A stretch of DNA of 64,000 nucleotides, from NCBI GenBank assembly GCA_013399305.1, contig VXAI01000165.1, forward strand, positions 328,971 through 392,970. The letters run 5' to 3'. Below the pieces are notes generated by a model. The model did no database searches. It was given only the letters and a program-made list of their open reading frames with translations, and had not been told where the DNA came from. Origin of the DNA: Rostratula benghalensis (lineage: Eukaryota > Chordata > Aves > Charadriiformes > Rostratulidae). How positions within the stretch are numbered: the stretch's first letter is position 1; each line of letters begins with the position of its first letter. A program made the position numbers and the translations under genes. Positions 1-13,900 of this stretch are shown one piece after another.

Positions 1-1773
1 TTGATCCAGTCTCCTGAATTCCTGTTGCTGAAGGAAAAGGGCTGGGGAAGAACGGATTTTGTCATTCAGTGACAGGGAAACTCCTGGTTTAGGGATCCTC
101 GTAGGAGGTAACAACCCCATGGCACACAACACCCTTCTGATAAGACTTAGGAAGGCTCAAATATATCCAAAAGATGTGGCTGGGGTAACTTGGTAATTCC
201 TGGCTTTATATCAGTTATATGCTAGATTGAAGACAACAGGATCCAGTGTTGCCCACACCACTTACTGGTGACACCATGCCCACATCCCTCCCCCTCTCTT
301 GCCCTGGGTAATCCAAGAACAGCATCAACATCTTGCCACACGAGATTGGCATCAATTTTTTACTATGGGCTGACCTGCTGGTGCCAGGATCTGGTGTTGC
401 TGAGCTTCTAGGGGTGATATGATGACCCCATCATATCCAACAGCATGTGACCATCCATGCTGGGCAGACAAATCTGTCCCAGGAAGGCACAAGGGGTGTG
501 GCAAGATTGGGCACTGCTCAGTTTGTTGTGGTCCAAACTGAACCCCATTTTATTTCATCTCCATCCTCTTTCCTTGCACTTCATCTGCCAATAGGGTGGG
601 ATATTTGGAAAGGGTACCGGGGATGTGTCATTTTGGTTTTAACTTGCTTCTCTTGTCCTTGTTTTATTTGTACCTTCTGCAAACTGACCAGTTTTTTGGA
701 AGCACCAGTTTGCAAGGATTTATCCACTGATTTTCTGCAAAGGAACACTGGGCTCCAAGTTACCTGCAAACAATTTATGTGTGCATTTCATCCATGTGCA
801 TAATGCAGCAAATTGTTCATTCTTTTTCTGACTGTTATTACATTGGATAAATCAAGGAAATTGGAGTCCTTTAAAAAAGATAAAAAGTTCCCTTAATAGA
901 GCTGGGACTTTGCAGCAGACATGCCTGAATGTGAACATGGCACTTTTTAATGTGGCAGAAAAGCATCTTTGGTTATCTCTGTACTCTAAAGGTGTGCTGG
1001 ATAATGGTGCTTCTTTGTATGCCAATGCAAGGCTTTTTATTTTTTCCTAAATCTTCCCTTGTGGTCCTGATAATTCCCTGTTGGGTGAGCCGCTCTTTGC
1101 TAGCACAACCCCCCTGTGCTATTTGCCTCACTGTTAACTACATCAGTTGCATTTTACCACTAAGTTCTTTGTTTAAAGTCTTGTTTATGAACAGATCCTC
1201 CCACGTGCATCTTTACAACTACTCTATCCACCCTTGAAAAACTTTAGCAAGTTTTACTTGTCTGGTGTGCTATTTCAATAAGGAGATAATTTTTTTCTTA
1301 AGTCTCTGCTGTGCTGCAGTTTTGCCAGGACAAGAGACCTGTGTACCTGGAGAGTTTTAGTGCCTTTCCTAAACTGGTAGCAGGTTGCAATCAGGTCACG
1401 GGGATGTTGAATTAATTCCCATGGTGAGGCTCAGGTTCATCTGACATAATTTGAGAACCTGCACAGAGTACTTAAGTTGGTGATTTCATTCCCCAGAGCT
1501 CCCAGTATAGTCAAGGTAGAGGAGATAGAAGTTCCCTTGGAGTAATTCAGAGCACCTAAATTACAACCAGGAGCACCACTGACTGCTGAGGGGACTTGCA
1601 ATGACCATGCTTTTCTGTTAGACATCTCACTTAGGTACATAAAATTAGGTGGGATGTCCTCAGCACACCCTTCCCTGCTGGTTGCAGCGTTCTTTTTTCT
1701 TCTGATATGAAGAGCTTATCCAAAAGGAAAGGAGGGTTACAGTCTCCCCATAAAACTTGTGGTCTCGTTTCAG
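1..1773. other. 5' flank or 5' intron of GDPD4, no recognised coding sequence
   Basis: I see no exon with good splice sites and no protein I recognise here. The short open frames have no family resemblance. The segment ends in a plausible acceptor (tttcag at 1768-1773) that opens the exon carrying the GDPD4 start codon, so at least its 3' part is probably an intron and the promoter lies further upstream. No CpG-rich promoter block is apparent. Confidence 0.6.
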
Positions 1774-1982
1774 GAGGAAGATGAGATAAAGCCACTCAGA
1801 TGGAGGCCAGTTCCACCAGCCTTAAGACGATCAAGTTTGGGAAGCTGAAGGTGGTACGCCGACACTTGCTGCAGAGGTACGAGCATCAGCCCTTCATCTC
1901 CTGCCTGGCTGGTTTCTACAGCTGCCGGTGGAAGCGGTACCAGCGCAGAAAGACCGAGCCTGGGAAGTGCTGCTGCAAGACG
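1774..1982 (+). CDS. GDPD4: GDPD4 exon 1: 5' UTR plus coding 1800-1982 (residues 1-61)
   Basis: The acceptor ends at 1773 and the donor gtaaat starts at 1983. The start codon is at 1800, and the in-frame TGA at 1782 just upstream excludes a longer N-terminus within this exon. The encoded segment carries the GDE-family motif [11 protein letters not shown] (Cys42) and a Cys triplet at residues 57-59 close to the first membrane span, a plausible palmitoylation site by inference. The N-terminus is basic and appears about 17 residues longer than the GDPD5 N-terminus as I recall it. The exon ends in phase 0. Confidence 0.85.
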
Positions 1983-4900
1983 GTAAATCAGCTCAAAACC
2001 AGCACAAATGTTGATTTCTGTGTAGGGATAGAGCAGCCTGAGCTGACAAGTGGTTGATGTCATGGGCCAAAGGTATCCCGACATCATATGAAGCCCACTG
2101 AGGTCTGTCAGGTTGTTGTATTTTGGCTCTGATGGGTGTGTTGCTTTGTTTCCGTGGCAGGCTCAGTGTGTCCATGCCACCACGCAGCTACCAAATGTGT
2201 GGTGGTGGGGAAGGACCTTGCACCAATCCTTCCCGGCCAGTGCAACACCTCAAAGCCATAGGATCAAATGAAAGAAAGAAAATTTGCAGTAAGGATTGCA
2301 AAGAGGGCTGCTGTGTAGTGAAATTGCCTCTCGTGAGGCGGTTAAAATACTGTTAATTTGTGAAGTTAATCTGTTTTCGCTGAAAATAAATATTGTAGAG
2401 TACACTTTTGAGGGCATTTCCCTGGTCACAGGGGACAGGGAGGGAATTCCTCTCCATACCTACTTCAGAATGTCCAACACCAAGCCACATGTTTTAGGGA
2501 CAGCTTAAAAGTATCTGCCACTTGCTCTGCTTGCTTTGGGGTAGACAAGGCTCTGACCACTTGTCCCTCCTCTCTCTCTCCAGCGGGAATGCGTGTTTTT
2601 CCCATTGCTTGTTGGAGCTTTCTGCTTTTCTCTCATCTTTCTGTATATGTGGGGTGAAGCAAAAAATGACTACAATAACTTCGACTGGTAAGTATCAGCT
2701 TTTCAGCTTTTCCTCCTCTCCTGCTCCTCAGGCAGGCTCCCAGGGGGGGCTGGGCAGAGATGTCCACCCTCCTCAGCAGCTATGTCACAGCAGGGCACTT
2801 TAGCCACAAGACATAGGTTTGGGTCCTTAAACTCTTGGTTGTAGTATCCAAATTGAATATCCAGTGAGTTTGGAGGTGCTGAAGCTCTGCCCTTTGCTTG
2901 GCTACAATTTTTTAGGTGTAAATGTGAACTTGGGAGAAAGTTCGCAGAAATTGTAAGTGAGTGAAAGAGACAAAATAACTTGCTCTTTTCTTTCTCTGAC
3001 TCTTTTTTTCCCCACCCATTCCCATTGAAAAAAGAGTAGTGGCTGGCCAGCTATCTCATTGCAAAGAGAATTGCATGTTCTCAGGCTCAAAAGTAAGAAA
3101 TGGGCAGGGATTTAGGCAGGGATTTATGCAAATCCTTTCCTTCTGCAGTACGTAGGTAACAGTTATGCAAATCTGGTCCCTAAAATTAAATGAGAACAGC
3201 TCAAATATTATGAGGAGGAAAGATGTAATCATATTATTCATCCTTACTGAGCCTTTGGGTAAAAATAAAGCGTTCCTCTCTCTCTCTCTCTCCTTGGACA
3301 ATCCCTCTGCAGCTCCTCCAGCTTGCTGGTGTTTTCTCCCTCAATACCTGGCTCAGATCCCCTTTTTGCTGTGGTGCCTTCCACAACCACAGGCTGACAA
3401 GGCGGGTTGATGGCTGGAGTCATGTTCATCTTAATGTTTCCCCAGGCTGCTTTGTCTGCAGCAAGGTCCCCTATCTTACAGTCAGACTGCGAACTCTCAA
3501 TTTGGTCCTGCTTTTTTCCACCCCACCCCAGTGGGGTATTGGTCTGGTGGCTCATGCAATCCCAGATTTGGGGGTAGGTTATTCCTTCCTCCTCATTTGT
3601 TTTATTGCTTTGACAATTTCAAAATTTCAAGGAAGAAGGCTATTGTTCCCCATCACTGTTATAATATTTTATTGCCTCCTAGGTATAACTATGGGAACCT
3701 GGGCTTCTGGTTTCTCTGGTCTCTTGTTCTCCTGATCGTGGCTGCGATCTTGTTCATGTACATCACGCTGTTATTGGTAAGTAATGCTCCTTTGTAAACT
3801 GACCATGACTTATAGTCCTAAAAGAGTAAACATAAGGATGGCTTTAATGTGCCAGACCAAAGCTCAGCCCAGGCCTGTGGATGATTCCTAGGCAGTGGCT
3901 ACCAGGGGAAGATGACTGGAAACATGATGAATATTTATGGTGCTTTCTCCCCATATCCACTTGCGGATGACCATTTTCAGCTCGGGGGTGTCTGAGCCAG
4001 ATGTAGTTTCTGTGATTTCTCTTGGTGATCTCCCTTTGATGAATTTGTCCAGTCTCTTCTTGAACCCTAGCAAAGACGTGCCAGTGGTGGCTGGATTTAG
4101 GTTTAGGGGAACTTAAAGTTTGTTCTTTTGACAGCAGTGAAGCAGGGGGCTCTGAGTCATGTAGTGGTGGTGATATGTCATCAAAGCAGAGTTATTCCTC
4201 TAATCCTGGAAAGAATTGCTCATTTTTCTGCAACATCACTGAAGCTGCTTTGACTCTCTCTGCTTTGCTGGAGGGTAGAGACTGCAGACGTGGTCACAAA
4301 ATGCTCCTGAAGTTTATGCCCAAAGAGGCAATGTTCCCAAAATCATCACATTTCCAAATCCTGTGAAAATTTCTCTAGACTCCTGATCTGCTGTCTGCTT
4401 TGGTTACTGGAAACATATCAAAAAGCAAATGTTTCCTAAAATTTCTACCTAGTCATCTTTTTTTCCCTGTCCTTTTACTCATGGACATAATAAAGACATA
4501 CCTGCAGCTGTGTTTTCACCCTCTACATCCAGAGCTACAGTCTATGAAATCACTTTACCTCCAGGGACTGGAGTTCATATTCACTCTCATCCCTGCTCCC
4601 ACTTTCATTTTGAAATGCCAGGTGCTGGGGATGAGGTTATGGCTTTGACTCACCTCTGTGACCAAGACAACCAGCTTTTATCAGTTCCTGCTGTTCTTAG
4701 CCATTCCCTGATGTGTCATCATATAGTCAGTCTATAAATTGCCTGTGGCAAGAAATCTCTTATTGCTTTGTTCATGCAGTGCCCAGTACAATAGGTAGCT
4801 GGAGTCCTTTGTCCCTGCTGAAGTACAAATAAATAGTGATTTTATTTTAATGCCAGCAATAAAATAGCAAAGTGATAGATAGGACAGCTGCTTGGCCATG

Positions 4901-7900
4901 CCCACAGTGATCAATGGCATCATAATTGCTGTGGACTCTGAGCAGGACAAATAGCGTTATAAAATGACAAGGATTTTGTGACAGCCTGGTGGCTGTGGAG
5001 CTCAAGGTCTGTTATTCAGCAAAGTCTACCCGTCTTTCCCAGTGGCTGCGGGACAGTGTGGGTGGTTTGGCAGTTACGATGCTACTTTGGTCAACTCAGA
5101 GCTTTCCCAGAGATGCCCATGTGACACGGATACCTCTGAGATCATACCTCAGCAGGCTGTGGATCTGAAGTCAACCTCAGGATCAGACTAACCCATCATA
5201 GCACATGCTAGAAGTGGACTTTATATGATTTCCTGGGGTTGAGGAGCCTGAAGACCCCTGGGGCTGGTCTGTCAGCTCATTCATGCTCTGTCTGGATCCT
5301 AACGTCAGCCAGTGTCCAAGAAGTGGACTTTCTCAGAGGAGTTTCATGTCTTTGGCAGCACAGATATGATGGCTGCAAGTTACCAAGGTAAGTGGTGGGA
5401 AAAGTGAAGCTGGAAAGGTAGATGGAAAATATGAAATGAAATTAATGTCCTACACAGTTCAGTTCAGTCTTGGTCCCACTCTTCATTGTGTAGACACCTC
5501 CTGTCAGCATCTCAGTTCTGTCTAATGAGGCTAACAGCACTTAGCTTCCTCTGGAGACTGAAACACAGTTAAACCTGAAAGAATATGAGAAGTTTGAATA
5601 CTATCAGACAAGTCCTAACAAGAGAAACACTTCAGAGGTGCCTCTGCTCTGGGGAAAGCCACTGCAATGAGGGTCCATTTGCTCCTTGCTTTCATGAAGC
5701 TGTTAAGTGACCCACCAAAACTGTTGGGTATTTCTAGGGGCACTTGCCTTGCTTCATAGCATCACCATGGCATCGTGTCTCATTTGGCAAGAGTGCTGCA
5801 TGCATCTTTGTTGAGTATGAGGCCCTACAGTGTCAGAGCTGTTGCCTAAATAAGATTAGGTCTTGAAGGAAAGGGGAGCAAGTAATCAACACCACCATTC
5901 ATGCTCCCACTATGTCAGAGCATGTGGTGTCTCATGAAGGTCACATGCCTGCACACAGGGTTTTGTGATGACAACTGTGGCTTGGCCATGCTCATGCCAG
6001 CCAGGGTCCTTTCAGAGAAGGACTCTGCCAGGAATCACCCCTCTATTGTTTGCAGAGCTTCACAGTATCTGACCTTTCAGTGTAGCCTTTGATGAACCAC
6101 CCAGCAAAACTCTAGGAGCCTCACAGGCTGATAAATGCAACTCAGCCCTTCCACTTCTAAATAAATATATTATTGTGGGTACTATACAATAGCTGGGTCA
6201 TTTTAATACATTTCAGATAACCAATGACCAAATAGATTGCCAACAATGATGAATTATATCCCATGTTCTGATTGAACAGTGTTGGACAGAGACTATCCCT
6301 CGCATGTGTTTTAGGAAGGACTGGAGACCTTCACCCAGGCACTGTTTTCCTTGTGATGTTTTGCATCAGCAGCCCATCACATCAGAAAACTGAGTATGCT
6401 GATGTTCTTGTTGGAGCAGAGAGATTTTATAGCAACCAGTGACTGCTCTGGCTTTGTTTGTGAGCACCATACCCTATTCCTTAATGGAGGCACCCAACTG
6501 GAGCCTGCACGCCTGCTTCCATGACATTATTGTGAACCACTGAAGCAAACACTCTTCTGCCCACCAGCCACCAGTGGCTGAACAAAGCGCTGCTCAACAA
6601 AGCACTTGCTGTCTGTGCAAAGATGCTCTCCGTCTGCACGCATCATTGTAATTTTTTCAGACAATCACTTTCAATTAATTCAATTGTTATCACTCCACAA
6701 GGCAATTTTCTCCTCCCTGTTAGAGCTAAAAGGTTAAGCTAAGGGGTCTAATTGCAGAACAGTTCATGCTCAGTGGACGAGAAAAACCTGTTCTTGTTCA
6801 GTCTTTAAACACCAACATAATGTTTTTTCTCTCTGCAGTTCAACCATGTTTGTTCCAAGGGTTTTGAAGAGGTGACTTGTGACTGTACAATAGAAAGAGG
6901 TTCAGGTGTTTTGTGGCCTCTGCATTTGCAGGCTAAGAAAGAACTCAAAATGGTACATTAGCACTGAAGTGCAAAAAGTGATCTCAAACCCTCATCCTTC
7001 AGAGATTAGGATACCAGAGATGTTCCGAGCTGCTGCTTTTTTGCCAGAAGGAGAATGTAGGGACCTAAAATCTGCTGTTGTGAACATCTAAGTGAAGAGA
7101 TGTTTTAAGTGAGCTGAGTCTCTAAGTCTCTGCCTACACGTCCTTGTGGTGGTTTGCTCAGAGCCCTCTGAGGCCTTACCAGCAGTATTGAAATCAGCAC
7201 CAGGTCACTCCCATGTTGCTCTTCTCTCTTCTCTCTTCTCTCTTCTCTCTTCTCTCTTCTCTCTTCTCTCTTCTCTCCGCTCTTCTCTCTTCTCTCTTCT
7301 CTCTTCTCTCTTCTCTCTTCTCTCTTCTCTCTTCTCTCTTCTCTCTTCTCTCTTCTCTCTTCTCTCTTCATGCACAAAAAGAGGAAGATAAAGGTACATT
7401 CCCTCTTTTGCCACTGGGAAGCATCCCTTAATTACCAATTTGCAGGTAAATGTTGGAGGGGAGACACTTCCACACCTCATACTAAGAGAAAGAGTGGAAT
7501 TGTTGGAGACTGTAAGATTCAAGGAGACTATGGGGCTGGTGAGAGGGACCTTAGCTCTAGCCTCAGCAGTAATTGTCAGACACTTTGGCCACCTAAACCC
7601 TCATGTCTGAGTATTCGTACAGGCTACCTTCCACATCAGGATAAATGTGGACACAGTTTGGAAGAGCCGGACTTGCTGGTGCTGGTTGTCCCTTTGTCTG
7701 AAAAAGCCCTGTTCTAGATGCAAACCCATGGCTAAAGGTAGCTGCTCTCCATGGAAGAGCATCTTGGATAGGTCCTGAAGCAGCTTTTAAGGAGTAGGAA
7801 TGTCCTGGTTTGAGGTAAAACAGAACTAACAGAAGTTGGTTATTGTGACTTGAGGTGTTAAACTTCAGGGGTGCATGGAAAGAAGAGAAACTCAAGCTGA

Positions 7901-10900
7901 ACATGCCAGAACAAACAGAGGATAGACCTTGTCCACACCACATCAGGCCACTGGTCCATCAAGATCTACAGTGACCAGTGGTGTAACTGTAAGAGTTCCT
8001 TCTTCACCCTCTGAGGATGAAACCTGGCAATTATTAATTTTGTAAGGTGAGAAGAAGATGTTGTTTCCATCCATAAAAATGAGCTCACTCTTTGATGGCA
8101 TTCCCAGATGTGATGCATCATTCATACAAAAGTTGTACTGCGGTAGCAAGGGAGGGTCTGATTGAGCATGGCCTGTGAAATACGTGTTTGGCTCTACCTT
8201 AGCAAAGGACCAGGTCTTTGTAATGTTGCTTGCAGAAAAGGGCCAAAGTGTCTTTTTTTCTTCCTTTTTGTGAAATTGCTTATTTAAATGGGGCTGGCTT
8301 AAGATCTTTCACAGTAATTCAATTCTTTCTGAACTGCTGCCACGGTTACTCATCATGTACTGGGTGTAGGATTCCAGTAAAGGAGGCTAACGTGTCAAGA
8401 AGCACTTAAAAGCTGATCTGTATTCTCTGCTGAGCTTATATCTTGCTTCAAATCATCATGATCCTGGAAAGAGGGTCTGTTTGTAGCTGGATGGGAAACA
8501 GCTTACATTCCTGTGTAGTTGTGTTTTGGGAAGGCAGAGCCCCTTCCCCTCCATCTCTATGCCCCACTTTCACACAGTCCCACTGTGTTACGAGTCTGGA
8601 GAGACCTGCATCACAAATGATCCTTCTCAGCAGAGCACTGTTGTCTATGAACAGCTACTTTTCTTTAAACCCTGATATCTGGTGACACTGGTCCCCAAGC
8701 TGTCCCTTACAGTGGTGGGAAGGTACTCAGATTCCTGAGCATAGACTGTGCATTCTCATAGAGTCATAGAATCACAGAACCATTTGGGTTGGAAGGGACC
8801 TTGAAGATCAGCAAGTTCTAAGCCCCTTGCCACAGGAAGGGACATCTCCCACTAGACCAGGTTGCTCAAAGCTCCATCCAGCCTGGTCTTGAGCATGTTT
8901 TTTATGACAGCAAGGTACTTATCTTGGTGAAATTCATCACTAAGTTCAAGGGTATCTTAGGTCTGGGGCAACTTTACAAAATTCTCCATGAGACCTGTGG
9001 ATTGGCTTTCCTCATCCTTTTCTTCTTGATGTTCAAGGTTTCTTGATTTGTTCCCTGCCCTGCCTGTGGCTTGCTTCTTGCTTCACAGGAACCCTCCCCA
9101 AGGGCTCCTACTTGCCATCAAAGGAAAGGAAAATGCCAGCCACTGAAAACCGAGAAATTTTTAATCTCCAAGGCAGTTTTCCCTGTTCTGAGATGAGCCC
9201 ATTTCTTGCGTTCCCTGTGATTATTGTGGAAGCATTGTCTCCTTTGCTGTCTGCTTGGTATTTTTGTGGTGCTTTGGAGGCATTTTTTGGTCCCTGACCT
9301 CTCTCCTGTGGTTGATAGGCCCCTAATCACAGCAAGTGGACAGAAAACAGTCAAGGCTGTATTGGTCCATACAATAGCAGTGCATCTTGGCTGTGATTTC
9401 TCTTTCAGAATTTGTACTCACAAAGAAAAGTCATTAAAAGTGTGTACCCCAAAGTGTGTAATTATTTGTTACCCATGAATATGCTTTGATCCTGCAGGGC
9501 AACCTTGATGTGTACTTGGTCATTTCAGAAGTGTTTTTACTGTAGGAATAAATGCTTCTCTCCATACACCTGTCTTGCTAACAGCCTTGACATTGTACAG
9601 GAGGACCTAGTGTAAAGTAACTTCCCAATACAAAAATAATTCCAGAAGCAGCTTCACCATCTTCTACCAGGATGCAAAAAATTTCTTCTTGATTTCCCAG
9701 GTCCTAGCGATGTGTTTGCTTGCAGAAGGTCAACAGCTGTACCTACACTGGAGTCACAAGGTGGGAAGAGTCAGGGCTTTCTGGTAACTCCAATCCATGT
9801 TTTAAACCAATTGAGTCTGTGGTGTTTCTCTGCATGAAAAATTAAATTATGGGAGGGAAGGAAAAGAGGGAAGAGGTTAATTTTAGGAGGCTTTAGATAC
9901 CCCTGAGGTATGTCCTCACCTGAGCTGGTCACCTAAACTCCCTTTGTGGTCAGTGGAGGAAAGGAGTCCTCTGAGGATGCAATTTATCCAGCTGGTCATA
10001 AATATCTAAATTAAGATGAGATGAATCACACTTAAAGTACCTTTTTTTTTCCCACTGACTCTAAAAGGAGCATGCAGTGACTCATTCAGGTGAAGTTGTC
10101 TGTATTTGACACATCTGCATGTGGTAACATGAAGACAAGAGCAAAGTTGCTGTGAGAAGCACAGTGCAATTTTCTGTGGCAGGCTACTTCAGCAGCAGCA
10201 AAAAAAAAAAAAAAAAAAAAAAGTGGCTGCTATCTGCAGAAGAGAAATCTGGCTTTTCCAAGGCATCCCGGTGCTTTATGCCTTTTGGTCTTTGGGTGGG
10301 TAGGGAAATGTCACCTGGAATTTTGAAGATGCAGAAACAAATTCTCAAAGAGTTGTTGCTGCAAAATGATACATTAGAATCCTCTTCCTTAAGGAATTCT
10401 TGAGGTTATGTGAGGTATTTCAAAAGTATCTCCCAGCCATACAGTTTGGGGGAGAACATTATGTGATTGCAAATCTTGCAGTTGAATGTGCAGATACTTT
10501 ATCCTGTGTTTTGTCATGTAAGTAATGGAAATACAGGCATCTTTAGTGTTGAAAATTGCCTTCTAGAAGAACCAGAAAGATGAAAAAAAAATAAAATTAA
10601 TATTAATATTGAGATGGCATCTTTGTGTGAAGAGAGTATGGACGGATTAGGATTATTAAGGTGTTGATCTGTAGGATCCCCCTGAAGTATGCTTAGAGCT
10701 TTAGTTCAATTTCTGCCTGGCACTTAGTCCTCTGGCAGGTTGATGGAGTCCAAGAAGAGCCTGCCATCACCACTGTGCTGGTACCAAACTGAGCAGGAAG
10801 CAGAAGAACAGACTGAGATGCCTCCTCCCTTTTTTGGTTAAAAAGTGAATTCACATCTCTTAATTATGGGAGTTTTTGCTGTTGCTGAAGCCTGTTGCAA

Positions 10901-13900
10901 AGAAGCTCATAGCATAAGGAAGCTGTGCTGCTGTCTCTTTTGGGTGGAATTCACCAGTTCTGGATTTTCCACCTGCAGGTTAGGGTTTTAGTTTAAACTG
11001 ACCACCTGAGCTCCATTTACATCAACAGAGAGGGGCATCTTCCTTCAAAAAGCAAGTGGGAATGGATCACCTCCAGAAATTCCTCTTTCTCCAGTGGTTA
11101 TAGAAAGAGCCCTTGGAGACTGATTTATTTGGGTACCCAACTCTTAAGATCAGTCTTGACATACAGAAAAGTCTGGGTTTATTCCCATTAGATCCTTCTG
11201 TCTCTAAAGTGGCATAGTCAAGCTCATGCATCTCAAACTCAAACTCAGCAAGTTTAAGCTGCTTAAATAAGCCTGTGAGGCAAATGGATGGCACACCTTG
11301 TGCAAAAATGTTAAAGCTGATTTATGCCTTGTCTTTCCAGATTGGGACTTTTCTTGTCCTGGGCTTTTCTATCACGGCCCTCTTCATATTATCAGTACTC
11401 TGGGGAGATCAATGGAAAACTGTCCGTCTGTCCTTCCAGGTAAGAGGGGCTGGGAGGTGTATTTGAAAGAACAACTTGCTTATAGAAGTAATTTTTGTAA
11501 TTGGAAAAAATATTCCACATGGTGGGTGTTTTTCACATGGGCTTTCCTGGCAGGGTATGTAATTTTTGTATAAACTTTTGTTATGATTTAATTCTTGCTG
11601 GGAGAAAGGAAGCCAAAACCTGAGGCTGAATTTCAAACTACCTGTTTGATATTATATAGCTCAATTTGGGAAGTCACACCCTTTATTGTTGTTGTTGGTT
11701 TTGTTTTTTTTTTTTTTTTGTTTGGGTTTTTTTAGGGTTTTTTGTGTGGGTTTTTTTTTCTTTCTTTTTTTTTTTTTTTCCCCAAAATGCTGTAGGTATA
11801 TAAATATAGGTATGTAGGTATATAGGTATGTAGGTTAATTTCTAGGTGCCCAGGGCTGGCAGGGTGCTGGAGCAAGAACTTTCTCCCTAATCTGCCAGAT
11901 CAGAAGCTCTAGCATTAGCACAATTTCAGTCATCCATGACTCAGAAGAGCTTCAGCAGTGAGCTTTTGCCTTAGGTTGTGTCAGGGGAGGTTCAGGTTGG
12001 ATATCAGGACAAGTTTTTACATGGAAAGGGTTGTCAAGCATTGGAATGGGCCGCCTAGGGAAGTGGTTGAGGCACCATCCCTGGAGGTATTCAAAAGACA
12101 AGTTGACATGGTGCTTGTGGACATGGTTTAGTGATTGATTTTTTTTTTTTATCAGTTAGGTTAAAGGTTGAACTAGATGATCTTTAAGGTCCTTTCCAAC
12201 CTAGATGATTCTATGAATGCTGGTGTCAGGTGAACAACATGTGGTGCAGAAGGTCAGACCACATGGTCTGCTGGCCTCCTCAACTCTCAACAGATCTGAA
12301 GATGGTGGCAAGAGCTGCCCAGTGTTGTTTAGTGTCTGAGCATCCAGGTCTCCATATGTATTGGGAAAGAAGGAGTAGGTAACCTTTGACTACACAGCTG
12401 CCTCGTAGATATTATTTGGGCCTATCAACTCTCCCCCATGTGACTTACTGCTTGTGAATGTTGGGAGAGCAATGCAGATGGAATGGAAGAAGAACCACAG
12501 ATGTGGTGTTTGTAGGGTGTAGTTAGTTGCATGCTCCTGCTCTACTGAGTTTGGTAACCATTAGGCTAAGCTCTGACAAAAGTAATGGAGAAACTATGAG
12601 TTTCTCCTGGCCCTTACAGACCTCAGGGGAGGTAGATGAGGAGAAAGAGACAGAAGAGACTTTGGTTTCCCTACAAGATACTGGTTATTTTGTGTGTTTA
12701 TGCCCTTTGAGACGCTTACATGGCCTCCCACCGCTGTTCCCATAGGACAGAACCTCCTGTGTCCTGTCCGTTAGTCCTGCATATCTATCTCAAATATCCT
12801 GGACATCTCAGATGGCACCTCTGTTTACGCAACTGAATCCTTCTTCTGATCAAAAGGTGTTGGCATCAAGATTTGCCTAGCTTTATGAAAAGCCTGTGGT
12901 ACCAACATCCATCCGTTCAGTGTCTGTACAAACTATTTCTATTTCAGTCTGACAAACTATTTCTGCTTGGTTTCCAGCTCTGCTCATGCATTCATGATAA
13001 GCACAGAAGCAATTCTCAGCTTCTAATGTTCCTGTTCAATCTTGTTTAATCAAGCCCAATTACTATATCTGTCCAGTAATAGCTATGATTTAATCTATCA
13101 TAAGCAATAAAAAAAAAAAAAAAAAAAAACTAGTAAATCAAGAAAAATTTCTACACATTGAGTTAAAAGTAAAAAAAAAAAAAAAAAAAAGAGAGAGAAA
13201 AAACACAATTAGCCTTGATGCAAGTGAGTTAAATGCTTTGCAATAAATTAAAATGAATTCTTTTTTTTTCTGGAATATGTTGATAATAAGTGAAACTAGA
13301 TCCTTCAGGGTGTATATGAGACTTATAAAAGCTATAATCAGCCATGTACTGGATTAAGTACTTCTCTTACGCCACAATAGTTTGTTCCATACAGGTGTAA
13401 ATGTCACTTTTTATCACTCAGGTTTGTTGACACCAGTTTAATGATTTGTCTGCAGTGTGATATGGAGATTCTGGATGGGATTGGATTGGGTTAGACTGGA
13501 TTAAACTGGCTGCACCCTGGAAGATTATGACATAGCAGTCCTCATGCCCGAGGACAGCCATGTCCCCTTCAGCTGACTTAGGAGAAGGGAGAGATGTGTA
13601 GGTCAGTGACAAGGACTCCTCAGCCTGACTGAGGGCACATATGCACATATCTCTCTTCCCACTCCAGAGGTGTTTGGTGGATCCAGTGCAAGGGCAGGAG
13701 AAAAGATGAACTGCTGACATCTGCAGCAGGAAACCCTCTAAGTGGAAAGCTGTAGCTGTGTTGGGGTTTGTTTCCGTCTGTCTTCACACTTCATCTTTTG
13801 GCTAAAATCCTTTTCTTTCCCTTGCCAGGTCACAGCACCATATCTCCACATTGGGGCAATAGCCATAATGGTCCTCCTGTCCTGGCCTGTGGCTCTTCAT

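Larger units (their letters stand above)
3777..11340 (+). other. GDPD4 intron 3 (7.6 kb)
   Basis: The largest GDPD4 intron. It holds a possible old interspersed repeat (3930-4090), the (TTCTCTC)n tract (7219-7369), a CR1 fragment (8757-8900) and a poly(A) run (10200-10222). No other coding potential was recognised. Confidence 0.65.
11440..13828 (+). other. GDPD4 intron 4
   Basis: It contains a T-rich tract, a GTAGGTAT array, one CR1 fragment and two poly(A) runs, each listed separately. The rest shows nothing I recognise. Confidence 0.65.

Noticed and set aside
7105..7522. Charged REERREK or SLFSLLS repeat proteins on both strands
   Set aside because: Pure translation of the (TTCTCTC)n array in all frames; not a gene.
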